Below are positions 20,572 through 31,108 of a stretch of 64,000 nucleotides of DNA, in pieces. The translations under genes and the position numbers were made by a program. The notes beneath the pieces were generated by a model. The model saw only the letters and a list, made by a program, of their open reading frames with translations, did not search any database and was not told the DNA's origin. Each line of letters opens with the position of its first letter. The first letter of the stretch is position 1. This stretch comes from Lingula anatina (Eukaryota; Brachiopoda; Lingulata; Lingulida; Lingulidae), in assembly GCF_001039355.2 (NCBI RefSeq), contig NW_019775824.1:8890-72889 (forward strand), given 5' to 3'.

Positions 20572-23500
20572 ATGGGATTGTTGCCGCTGCTTGTTCTGGT
20601 ATTAATGGTGTATGTCTCGGTCATTGACTCACAAGGTAAGTAGAGTGGCAAGACTGACAGAGAAGAAGAATATATATATATAAATTTCTGAAAGAGAGTC
20701 AGTAACTACTAGTCTAGTCAGTATATATGCACGTCCATGAAACTGGGTAGCAACATTGGGACATGGGCAACAGGAGGACAAGCGGTAACGGTGACTTGTA
20801 TCCCACGCCACCCTGTGGAGACGGCGGAGCTCACTGAGCCGGCAGAGCCATACAATACGGGTCGGGTCTAAAACCATGAGTACCACCAGCTGGTGGTACT
20901 AATTATTAGGAAAGAGTGCACTTCACATAGCTAGGGAAGCACGTTGCAATCCTGAATTGGCGGTTAAACAGCGATGACATGAAATCGTCTCTTGTGTGCA
21001 TGCTAACCGTTTATAATACACATAAAACCTTCTATTCATTAGCAACAAAAAGTTTGTGATTTGCAAAAATCTAGGAAACGTTCACCAAGTGTATTCTTTT
21101 GCTTATCTTTGGATTTAAGATTTGGGAACACTGGCAACATGATGATGATGATGCCAAACACAGGCAATGGCTTTATGTACAGACACAAAGTGTCAATATC
21201 TGTACATGAAAATCTTTATTTTTATTTCGATCACACTTAGGCCATAACAACACAAATGATGATAATAGAAAGGGACATATCTTGACCAGGTGCCAGCTCA
21301 TATTACCTTTTTTCTGTTTGTTTTCAGTTAGGTGTGGGGAAAATGCCATATGCATTCGTGGACCCTTTGGGCAACAAGTTCCATTGATGAATGAGAGGTG
21401 TGATGAAAAAATGGCTACCGATGTGTTTGTGATGATAATAGAAAGGGACATGCCTTGACCAGGTGCCATTTTTTAAACTTTTTTTACAGCGAGGTGTGGG
21501 GAAAATGCTGTATGCATTTATGAAAGCTTTGGGCTGCATGTTCCACAAAGGAATGAGAGGTGCGACGAAAATCTTGGCTACAGATGTGTTTGCAACAATG
21601 GTTATGAAGGGGACGGATTTAATTGCACCAGTAAGCATTACAAATTCTTCAGATTATTTATAGGGTTTGAAATCTGGGAGTAAAAATAAAAAAAATAAAT
21701 AATAAAAGCTCAGACATTTTTTCCATTTATTCACTCTCAATGAAAAGTTCATTTTATCACCTTATTCAATTAAGAAGGGGCTATTTTTATCTGTCACAAA
21801 AGAGCAAGTGATTTATTTCAGAGCAAATAACCGTCTTGCTTGCTGTCAAGGGGACTTTGCTTGGGTCAGTGCCTGAGCAGTTATGCAAACAATTACCAAC
21901 CATGTAATCAACCTAGATATTTCATTACAGGACCAGTGAGGTGTGGGGAAAATGCCATATGCATTCATGGACCTTTTGGGCAACAAGTTCCATTCATGAG
22001 AGAGAGGTGCAATGAAAAATATGGCTACCAATGTGTTTGCGCCGATGGTTATGAAGGGGACGGATTTAATTGCACTAGTAGGCATTTTGAATTCTTCAGA
22101 TTGTTTATAAGGTTTGGAATCTGGGAGTATAAATAATGAAAATTAAAATCTTTATTTTATCATCTTATTCAATTCAATGTCATAACATGACTAAATCTTC
22201 ATGGTATCATATTGTAACTTTGATTATGTTTATTTGACATGTTATGCAATGATTGGTGGTTTTCTTTATGGTTGAAAACCTGAATTGTCTTCTTTGCTAT
22301 TATCAATTCTAAAAAAAAAAAAAAAATAAAAAAAATAAAAAAAAAAAAAAAAATTAAAGGATTTACTTTAATGTGTCCACCAAATGCGCAATATTTGATA
22401 CATACGTTAGTAGTATTTTAAATTATGCATGGAGATTTAACATGGCAAGGGATATAAGAAAGGCACATACGGTATTTTTTAAAAATAATGTTAGCTGTCA
22501 AAAGGAGCACTAGTAATAACTTGGTACATAACTTAGTATATATTATGAAAACGGGAGATACCTTTTAATTAGAAAGCTAAGATTTTAAAAAAATATTGAT
22601 TGAAAATCCGCTCCTCGAAAAATTGTATTATATAATAGCATGCTATACCGATCTGCTTAACAAAAATTTTGATGGGCAATGTGAGTACGAAATGGACTGT
22701 AGACAGTTGGCTTGTCATTTATTTTTCATGAAAATATATCAGATAATTTTACACTGCTCCGTTCTGACCATTCTGATGACCTGGCGATAAACCTTTAAGG
22801 ATAATTGTTCCTCTATTTTATACTTTAAAGATGTAAAGAAGTACTGTATGCATTAAAGTGTGATCATGCTGTTAAAAAATGTTTTTCTTTTTTACAGGAA
22901 AAACTAAATTAATATCCCAAATAAAGCAGTGTAAAAAAAAATCTGCTAAAGAAGACGTCTATTTGAAGCAACCAGAACTACACAATTATCTAAGAATCAC
23001 AGATGGAAGTTAGATTTATTCAGAGAAACACTAATAAAATCATATTGGTTCCACATTTAGGTAGAGGGTAGACAGACAACACAGGTTGGGACTAACCCAT
23101 GTGTACCGCCAAGGCCTATGCTGGTGGGTGGTGCAATTAATTTAAGTACTTTAATTCCATATACATTACCTACATACTGTATGTAAAATGAAAGAGCATG
23201 CCTAACATGCAATTGTTTTTGCAAAATTTTTTTAGACTCCTGCAATCCTAACCCTTGTCTCAATGGTGGGACTTGCACAAAGCCACCTGAACAAGCTTTC
23301 CAATGCAACTGTACCAATCATTATTCTGGACAATATTGCACTGCAGGTAAGATTATAAAGACTTACTACGGGTGCATTCCCAGAGATTTAGATCGATCCA
23401 GAGATTTAGATTTAGATCGACCCAACTCCCTGGGGGTTCACGCTAAATTGCAATCAGCCGAGCGCACCATAGTTAATTACCCCCTTCCAGCTTTTAGTAG

Positions 23501-25416
23501 GCGGGACAGACGCTTACTAAGGCTTCGTTCACATGCAATGTCTATTTTCTAAATTCTATTTTCTTTTCGCGCTATCTTATGATCATGGTCTGTGCCCTGA
23601 ATATCCCGCCGCGTAATAACTGGCAGCGCGAGCCAGTTACTTATAGTAACTTATAGTAACTGGCTCGCGCTGCCAGTAATTACGCCGCGGGATATTCAGG
23701 GCACAGACCGTGATCATAAGACATACCGCGAATAGAAAATACAATTTAGAAAATAGACATTGCATGTGAATGAAGCCTTAAGCCGGTTAAGCTGACAGTG
23801 ATCTAGTGAGACTCCCCACAGGGATAGATCGATCTAAAATCTATGGGAATGGGGTCTTATATAACAGGAAATGGTCCAGAGTTAATATGCAGAAAAAAGT
23901 AGAATAACAGAATGTTACATTTTTTCCTAATTTGCCTTTTTAAAAATATTGAAATAAACATTGTGACCTGTTATAATAAAATGCTGGCACATAAAAATAA
24001 CAATAGGGTGAACTGGAAGTGATAACATCTTCACCTTAATATGAAGTCGAATCTTTGCAACTAAACCTGCACATCAACCGACCGGATGGCCTTGTGGTCA
24101 AAGTGCCCATCACCGAACGGTAGGACGTGGGTTCGACCCTGTCCTGGGACAAACCAGTCCTTAATAAATGGTACATGCTGTCTCCCTGCTTGGCACTCGG
24201 CACGTAGCATAGAAGGGGTTGAAATGGGTAATTCCAGACGTGACAGTGAGAAACATTGTTCGTGTATTAGCTCTGAGCACCTAATAAGGCAGTCGGGCTG
24301 TATTTTACCCAGGGAGGCAAAAGCATCTCCACCCAATGTGTATATTGACTAGGTACCCATTATATATCCATTATATATGTCAGCACGTCCATGATACTGG
24401 ATAACAACAGTGGGACATAGGCAACATGGTGTTGATTTAGGGAGCACACTTTCCGCTTAGAATATACATTGTATTGTGCTTTATATTGATTATCTTTATT
24501 TTCATGTCAATCACACTTAGGCCACAATAACACAAATGATGATTAAAGAAAGGGACACGTTTTAACCAGTTGCCAGCTTTACATTTTTTTAATTTGTTTT
24601 CAGCTAAGTGTGGGGAAAATAGCGTATGCACCCTTGGATCCGTTGGGATGCATTTTCCATTGATGAATGAGAGGTGCGATGAAAAATATGGCTACCGATG
24701 TGTTTGCAAAAATGGTTATGAAGGAGATGGATTTAATTGCACCAGTAAGCATTATAAATTCTTCAGGTTATTTATAGGGTTTAAAATCTGGGAGTATAAA
24801 TAATAAAAATAAATAATAAAAGGTCAGGCAATGTTTTCATTTATTGACTCCAAATAAACAGTTAAATTTATCATCTTATTCAATTTAGAAGGGGCTATTT
24901 TTATCTGTCACAAAAGAGCAAGTGATTAAATTCAGAGCTATTAACTGTCTTGCTTGCTGTCAACGGGACTTTGCTTGGGTCAGTGCCTGAGCAGTTATGG
25001 AAACGATTACCAACCATGTAATCAACCTAGATATTTCATTACAGGACCAGTGAGGTGTGGGGAAAATGCCATATGCATTCATGGACCTTTTGGGCAACAA
25101 GTTCCATTCATGAGAGAGAGGTGCAATGAAAAATATGGCTACCAATGTGTTTGTCCCTTTGGTTATGAAGAGGACGGATTTAATTGCATCAGTAAGTATT
25201 TTAAATTCTTCATATTGTTTATAAGGTTTGGAATCTGGGAGTATAAATAATGAAATTAAAATCTTTATTTTATCAACTTATTCAATTTAATGTCATAACA
25301 TGACTAAATCTTCATGGTATCATATTGTAACTTTGATTATGTTTATTTGACATGTTATGCAATGATTGGTGGTTTTCTTTATAGTTGAAAGCCCGAATTG
25401 TCTTCTTTGCTATTAT

Positions 25417-25456
<40 letters not shown>

Positions 25457-25568
25457 TAAGGATAATTGTTCATCTATTTTATACTTTAAATATGTAAAGA
25501 AGTATGCATTAAAATGTGATCATGCTGTTCATAAAATGTTTTTCTTTCTTACAGGAAAAACCAAATAA
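20572..25568 (+). CDS. Secreted multi-EGF-domain protein (tandem EGF cassettes)
   Basis: Predicted small extracellular protein. Exon 1 (20,572-20,635) encodes a classic signal peptide (MGLLPLLVLVLMVYVSVIDS) ending in phase 1 before GTAAGT. Five EGF exons follow, all phase 1-1: 21,490-21,630; 21,931-22,077; 23,236-23,346 (Notch-like NPCLNGGTC type); 24,604-24,744; 25,045-25,191. Four share the pattern CGEN-C-(x18-20)-RC-E-GY-CVC-GYE-DGFNC with six cysteines. The last exon (25,555-25,568) adds RKTK and a stop; AATAAA follows at 25,577. Chained, they give an open frame of about 254 residues. An alternative last exon (22,898-23,013) could end the message after two EGF domains. The receptor or role is unknown. 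Pairs of EGF exons with their introns have been duplicated (21.2-23.0 and 24.5-25.7 kb). Confidence 0.75.
20690..20905 (+). repeat. SINE-tail-like repeat in EGF gene intron 1
   Basis: GCACGTCCATGAAACTGGGT-AGCAAC-TTGGGACATGGGCAAC at about 20,728-20,772 matches 24,385-24,430, the tail of the tRNA-like SINE. The following part (GGTCGGGTCTAAAACCATGA-GTACCACCA) resembles 23,075-23,130. It is probably a 5'-truncated SINE plus a second repeat. Confidence 0.5.
21328..21430 (+). pseudogene. Truncated EGF exon fused to intron sequence
   Basis: The acceptor (TTTTCAG) and the first two-thirds of an EGF exon (CGENAICIRGPFGQQVP) are intact. One base is missing where sister exons read GAAAAATATGGC, which shifts the frame. 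Just after TGTGTTTG the sequence jumps into a copy of the intron that normally precedes the next EGF exon (GATGATAATAGAAAGGGACA). The 3' part of the exon and its donor are gone, so it should be skipped in splicing. Confidence 0.8.
22358..22794. mobile_element. 437-bp TTAA-flanked insertion in EGF-gene intron
   Basis: TTAA stands on both sides (22,354-22,357 and 22,795-22,798), with short imperfect inverted ends AGGATTTA and TAAACCT. The homologous intron in the second EGF unit (about 25,455) has a single TTAA followed by the same GGATAATTGTT, so it is an empty site. The TTAA target fits piggyBac or Kolobok-type non-autonomous elements; which of the two is not resolved. No coding capacity is recognised. 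Confidence 0.8.
22898..23013 (+). CDS. Alternative last exon of EGF gene with lost stop
   Basis: The acceptor TTTACAG is followed in phase 1 by GA AAA ACT AAA TTA, where the two sister last exons (25,555 and 36,747) read AAA TAA. The frame therefore runs on for 37 codons, ending ITDGS and a TAG at 23,011-23,013. The tail is lysine-rich (KQCKKKSAKEDVY). The DNA downstream of the lost stop is the former 3' untranslated region shared with the sister units. It is used only if the downstream EGF exons are not spliced in. Confidence 0.5.
23372..23856 (+). mobile_element. GATCGATC-type MITE interrupted by another MITE
   Basis: Ends read TGCATTCCCAGAGATTTAGA-TCGATC and, at the right, GATCGATCTAAAATCTATGG-GAATG, an inverted pair. 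The interior (CTCCCTGGGGGTTCACGCTA, GTAGGCGGGA, GCCGGTTAAGCTGACAGT) matches copies at 32,048-32,262 and, reversed, 59,441-59,664. A 257-bp Harbinger-like MITE (23,521-23,777) splits it. It lies in the intron after the Notch-type EGF exon. Confidence 0.85.
23521..23777. mobile_element. 257-bp palindromic MITE, second copy, nested
   Basis: It has the same length and arms as the copy at 14,595-14,851, with few differences (for example GTGCCCTGAATA against GTGCACTGAATA). Uninterrupted sister copies of the host element read CGCTTAAGCC; here the left side is CGCTTA followed by CTAAGGCTTCG, and the right is GAAGCCTTAAGCC. This fits a TTA target with one slightly altered end. Confidence 0.85.
24076..24435 (+). 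mobile_element. tRNA-derived SINE
   Basis: The head contains an RNA polymerase III box-A-like TGGCCTTGTGG (24,086) and a box-B-like GGGTTCGACCC (24,129-24,139) about 40 bases apart, as in a tRNA gene. No tRNA cloverleaf can be completed, and the sequence continues into a unique body (GGTACATGCTGTCTCCCTGC and onward) and a tail GCACGTCCATGATACTGGAT shared with 20,728. I place the 3' end near 24,435 from that shared tail. The family name is not recognised. Confidence 0.65.
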
Positions 25569-27914
25569 ATCTCCCAAATAAAGCAATGTAATGAAAAATC
25601 TGCTAAAGAAGACGTCAATTTGAAGCAACCAGAACTACACAATTATCTAAAAATCACAGATGGAAGTCAGATTTATTAAGAAAAATACTAATAAAATCAT
25701 AATGGTTCCACATTAAGTATATTAATATCATTCTTACAGTATGATTCTTTGAGTGAAATTCAGGAAAATCCCAGTATAACCCCAGATGAAACCCTATCAC
25801 AACCGTTGTGGAAAAACTCAAAAACTGAAATAGATGGAAAAACTATTTTCCATACAAGATGGTGTAAAAAGGGTATATTTTATAACAATTATATTATAAA
25901 TGATGTTTGAAATTTCCTCCCACCTAGAGGAACTAAAAGAACCTTAACACTATCTTTCTGGACTAATTCAGTGTCCCATGGAAGGAAATTACACATAGCA
26001 TCCCATGAAACAATTGTTTTGATTAAAAAAATTACTGAACCATCCAAAAAAAAAAAAAAAAAAAAAAAAAAACACCTCCAAGGCCATATGATATCACCAG
26101 ATAAATGTGTAGGTGAATGGCATACAAATATAAAAAAAAAAAAACTAAAGTAATGATAATTGGCAACTAACATTTAAGAAACAGGTCACATGTAACTGAC
26201 AAAACATCAATCCAGAATAAATCATAAAATATTCAGTACTAATGTTTACCTTATTAATTTTTTTAAAAGAATCAGAACAGTATGAATTTTGCAATACTGC
26301 TAAGGAAATATTCTTCACATTTTTGGGGATTCAGTCATTGCCCACATGTTCAAAATGTTTGGACATGCCTCATTTGCTCCATTAAAGATAATTTAGGTGT
26401 GGTCATTGTGTGGTCCAGCGATTTTTGTATTTGGGCTTGTATATGTACATGCGTACAACATTTATGTACCTATCTTAAAAATAAAGGGATATTTTTTAAA
26501 ATATATGTAGAATGAGAACAAAAATCCCAAGATGGGAAAGAACTGGAGGATATGTTAAATACTACAGAGATATTTGTATAAATTCTTTATATGTATACAG
26601 AAGAAAAAACAATATTATATTGAAAGAAATTTAGAAAATTTTAATTGTATATTACAATTAAATTGATGAGCACCCATCTAGGAATATACTTCTTGGTATT
26701 TTACTGTAAGATTAAACAAGTTTTAAGTTAAAAATGGTCAATCTCTGTTTCCATCCTTAGCTGCACTACTGGAATTCTATATTTTTATTCTGAGACAGAG
26801 AGAGAGAGAGAGAGAGTGTGTGTGTGTGAGTGTATGATTCATAGTTGAAAATTAATTTTTTTAAAAAATATTGTATTTTGTTTGCTTTCATATAAAAAAG
26901 TACAGTTACTAGCCAGTTACTTAATTGCGATGGCTTATTTTGGTTTTTTAATGCCTTAAAATAGTCTTGTGATAGTTCTGATGGCCTGATACATTATTAA
27001 TAACCTTTCCAAATCATTTAACCTGGACAAGAAAGGTCCAATTAGCTTGTTACTAAGGTACTTCACTTCCCTATGGTTGCTAAGCAACGCTTTGAAATTT
27101 TTGGCACAATCCTGATCACCATAGTCCAAAGAAAACATCTGTGCCAAGTTTCATGCTTTTTCCACCTTCTGAGCAATTTTAGCACCAATCACATGACTAT
27201 TAGTGATGGTGCTCGGTCTCATAGTCACACACATAGAAGAAGGGTAGGGAGTGACCAAAAGTTCAGTATAACTCATGTAGTGTATCGGTACTGTTGCAAC
27301 CAGCCTTTATGTTGCCTACCCCAATGTTGCAACCACCCATATTCATTTGAAAACCAAATATTGACACAAAGTATGTCATCCGAGGAAATTATTCAAAACA
27401 ACAGACAATTCAGAAGACTAGAATTCACTTTTACCTCATGCCAAGTAAGTGAAGAAAGGGGAGGGGACTCACTACTCATTTCGGTTCAGATAAGGTTTTG
27501 CTTTCAAACAGTTTTACTTATTTTTAATGCCAAATAACAATGCAGGTAATATGTTGTAATCAAACGTCCAGTACTTATGCTGAGAGAAAGAGGATAACAG
27601 AAAACTGGCCAATAAGAGCATTTACTACAGCAGACGTGGGGCATATTCAGAACAGATAACCCAAGTACTAAATGGTCCGCCAAATAAATATGGTGGACCC
27701 ACTTCAAAAGAGATGCCACTTATTCCATGATGGTCTTCCCACCTCCACATGTGCCGTTGCTGCAGTGACCTGGCATTTATACATTGGAGCAGAGATTTAA
27801 TTCATTTTTAGACACGTGTGGAGACGGGCAGACCAGTGGGGAATCGCTTCTGAAGTGGGGTCAGCCATTTTTCTAGTTTCTCGTTTGCTTTGTTTTGTTT
27901 TTTTATTTTTTTAC

Positions 27915-28560
27915 TTATTTATTATTATTATTATTATTATTTATTATTATTTTTTTTTTATAAATTGATAATAAACCTAGGATGAACCTCGCTGACAATC
28001 ATTAGGATAATTTTTACGGATCATATGTAAAAATTCCTGCAGGTTTGGAACATTTACATCTGCCAGAGAGGCTAGGAAAGAGCCTCAGAGACATTGCTTT
28101 CAAAGATGTCACCAAACATATATGTGACACCTGATTGTTCTTAACACCTTTGTCAATAGCTAAAGCAAATTTGGTGAGTTTACTTGCAATTCATATTTTA
28201 TCTCATTTTATTGATGTGTTGATTAGCACAGTCCCATATAATATACCACNCTTATTTATTATTTTTTTTTTTTCTAAATTGATAATAAACCTAGGATGAA
28301 CCTCACTGACAATCATTAGGATAATGTTTACGGATCATATGTAAAAATTCCTGCAGGTTTGGAACATTTACATCTGCCAGAGAGGCTAGGAAAGAGCCTC
28401 AGAGACATTGCTTTCAAAGATGTCACCAAACATACGTATATGTAACACTTGATTGTTCTTAACACCTTTGTCAATAGCTTAAGCAAATTTGGTGAGTTTA
28501 CTTGCAATTAATATTTTATCTCATTTTATTGATGTGTTGATTAGCACAGTCCCATATAAT
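27915..28560 (+). repeat. Two adjacent near-identical 300-bp copies separated by N
   Basis: The segment from TAAATTGATAATAAACCTAG to AGTCCCATATAATATA occurs at about 27,960-28,245 and again at 28,275-28,562, with about ten differences. The single N at 28,250 is exactly between the end of copy one and the low-complexity start of copy two. This looks like two unmerged alleles at a contig join rather than a biological tandem. Confidence 0.8.
28250..28250. other. Single-base N at a contig join
   Basis: Adjacent near-identical copies of about 300 bp lie on both sides. Confidence 0.8.
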
Positions 28561-29020
28561 ATATCACATAAAATGTACACTGATAAATGAATATAGTAAT
28601 GAAATAAAGAACTCAAATAAGGTCAGACAATATATTTTAGGAAATATAACTACAAACTGCGGGCATGCTGAAATGCTCTCTATTTGTCAAATGGATAGTG
28701 CTGAACAGAAAATAGGTCTAAAAGGTAATTTGCGTGCAATAAAAAGACATATATGCAACTGAACATGGTTGTGATTGGAGGGTGTCTCACGTGGCCCCTC
28801 CATTAAGAAGGACACTGCAACACTGAAACAGCACTGAGTGAAACAGCCTTGCTACTGGGAGGTCTCACTGCCTGATCAGACAAGGTTAGTTTTATCACTA
28901 AGCTGGCACAGTATTAAATCAGGCCTTAAAAACAGTTATGCTTTTGCTAACTGGAGCCTCAGATTTGTGACACAAATGCCCAAATTAACAACTCTAGCCA
29001 TAAATTCAGTACCCAAACGA
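28530..29020 (+). repeat. Duplicated block, empty-site copy
   Basis: The block from GATGTGTTGATTAGCACAGT to AATTCAGTACCC matches 31,885-32,630 over its whole length (CCTTGCTACTGGGAGGTCTC, TTATGCTTTTGCTAACT, CCTCAGATTTGTGA). The second copy differs mainly by carrying a MITE that is absent here. Confidence 0.85.
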
Positions 29021-31108
29021 AAAAGTAGAGGATGAGAGAGGTGATACGGCCTCCTGGTATTGTACCACCAGCTGGAGTAAGTGCATTCGTATATAAAAGC
29101 AAAAAAAAGTGACACCACCTCCAGTGTTGTGTTTGACAAGCTTTACAAAATGCAGTAAACAAAGGTTTTCAATATTTTCATTGAAAATTACAATTTAAAA
29201 CAAAATCATGGGGAAAAGTAAAAAATTTAAATCCAAATTTGTTAAGTGCGGTTCATGCTGAAAAGTAGGTCAAAGGTCAATTTCAAGATCACAGTTAGAT
29301 TGCCAGCATATGACTTCCTATTCAAGTTCAACAGTAACTATGGGGATATTTCTGCTAATTTTGGAGATATCGCAGATAGAAATTTTGCAAGAATCAGCCC
29401 ATGGTGACAAGTAGGTCTAAGGTCAATTTCAAGGTCAAAGTTGAATTATCAGTATATGACTTCCTATTCAAGTTCAATAGTAACAATGGACGAATCTCTG
29501 GGAGTTTTTTGAGGGAGTTATTTCAGTTATTTGAAGGGCTGGTCACTGGGTCAGTTTAAAAAAATGGTGTTTTGGAGAACAAATAGTACCATTTGGTACG
29601 GTTTAGAACTATGGTTCACCAAGTCAAATTTCTAGTTTCAAAAGAGTAATAATAGTGTGCTTTATTTCAGAAATCGAAGGGGGGAGGAGGGTCAAAATCC
29701 CCCTGCTGCCCCTAAATTTGCCAATGTATACTAATGAAATACAGTTGGCTGGGTAAGCATTTAGCCTTTTTTTTTTTTTTTTTTTTTTTTTTGCTTGGCC
29801 AAATCACAATTTTTTTCATCAGTTATTTTTTAATTTGACTTAAAAAAGCCATTTCAACCTTATTTTTGATTAGACACTTAATGTAAGTTTCAGCATTTGG
29901 CGAGTGTTAGCACAACCCCAGGTTTGAATCAGAAAACCAGCCTGATTGGATCTCTTTTCTGGAAGTAATGCAGTTTTTCACATATTGGCATTTTCAATAT
30001 GGGACTCAAAACTCCCACTCATATGAAGTCATATGGTAGTTAAATTTTCTAAATTTTTAAATTTCCATGCCAGGTTCAGCAGTGAATTAAAATTGCTGGT
30101 GATATTGCTTTTAACCATTATGCAACATATTGCTTCAAAACTGACAAAGAAAAAAAAAAACTATTTTGTGCATTCTCACCACAAACACTATGAAAGGAAA
30201 ACTTACTAGTATTTTTCAACTAACAAGAATGATTTTTGGAATTGGTATAAAGCTCAAATTAGAATACCAACTTGATGGGATCATTTTTCTTGAATTAATG
30301 CAATATTTTGTGAAATTTTAATTTTTCTCATTCTGGCATTTTCATTGTGAACTCTTATGGGCCTGAAGACTTATGCTAGTTTTGTATTCTTTATAACCAT
30401 ATTACCTCTTGTCAGCATAATAGTAATTTAAAACTGGCGTTGCCTTTTTTTAAAATTTATGCCTGTACAATTGACAGCTTTACTGCCCTGTTCCATTTTT
30501 TCAAGTAAGTTTCTTTTTAAATCAGGTTACATAATACATTTCAGGATATATAACTTTAAACTGCAGTGCAAAAACAGGTCAAGCAATGCAAAGCAGAAAA
30601 AACCTTAATTTTCAGGGAAAATTTGATTTGGCATTTAATTCTAGATGGGACACCTTTAATAAGATTTGTGCAATATAAAATACTTCTGTAGTGAATGAGG
30701 AGTTTCTTTGTATCTGATCAACAGATACTTGTGAGAGCTCCTTTTTGTTTGCCACTGTTAACAATGGTGTGCACACTCCCTTCAGCATAGAAAATAACAG
30801 GGAACTTGCTTTAGCCAAGCATACCTGTATGTAAAATAAAATTGCTTGATTATTGTTATCATTTAATCATCTAGTCAATAAAATGTATTTATTTTCATAA
30901 TAAATACTAGTGAAAGTAAGGACTTCAGGTTTGTGAATCTTGGCTGGAAGCACTGATATGATATCCAGTCAAAGTCAGACCTCTGGGCCACATGTTGTGG
31001 ACCCGATGGGGTGCAATCAACACCATCTCAGCCAAGTGATACCACTAGACTGCACCGTGGGACAGTGTAGGAAATGGAACCAATCACACCTCTCAAGTGG
31101 ATAATTTC

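Larger units (their letters stand above)
25720..31108. other. Repeat-rich intergenic stretch without supported genes
   Basis: No exon series was found between the EGF gene end and the TXNL4B stop. It contains poly-A (26,047-26,072) and poly-T (29,767-29,792) runs, a duplicated block around the N at 28,250, a 490-bp block at 28,530-29,020 repeated at 31,885-32,630, and weakly repeated blocks (29,470-29,780 with 35,390-35,600; 30,335-30,510 with 20,222-20,450). Open frames at 27,073-27,537 and elsewhere lack recognisable domains. Confidence 0.5.

Noticed and set aside
20629-20886. Minus-strand 85-residue frame over EGF intron 1
   Set aside because: It covers repeat sequence shared with 24,385-24,430 and 23,075-23,130, so it is a reading of a SINE-like repeat.
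24079-24150. tRNA gene
   Set aside because: Box A and box B are present, but no acceptor stem or full cloverleaf forms and the transcript would continue into a SINE body.
27073-27537. 154-residue plus-strand open frame
   Set aside because: No recognisable domain; part of it (GTCTCATAGTCACACACA) resembles a dispersed repeat also near 37,910.
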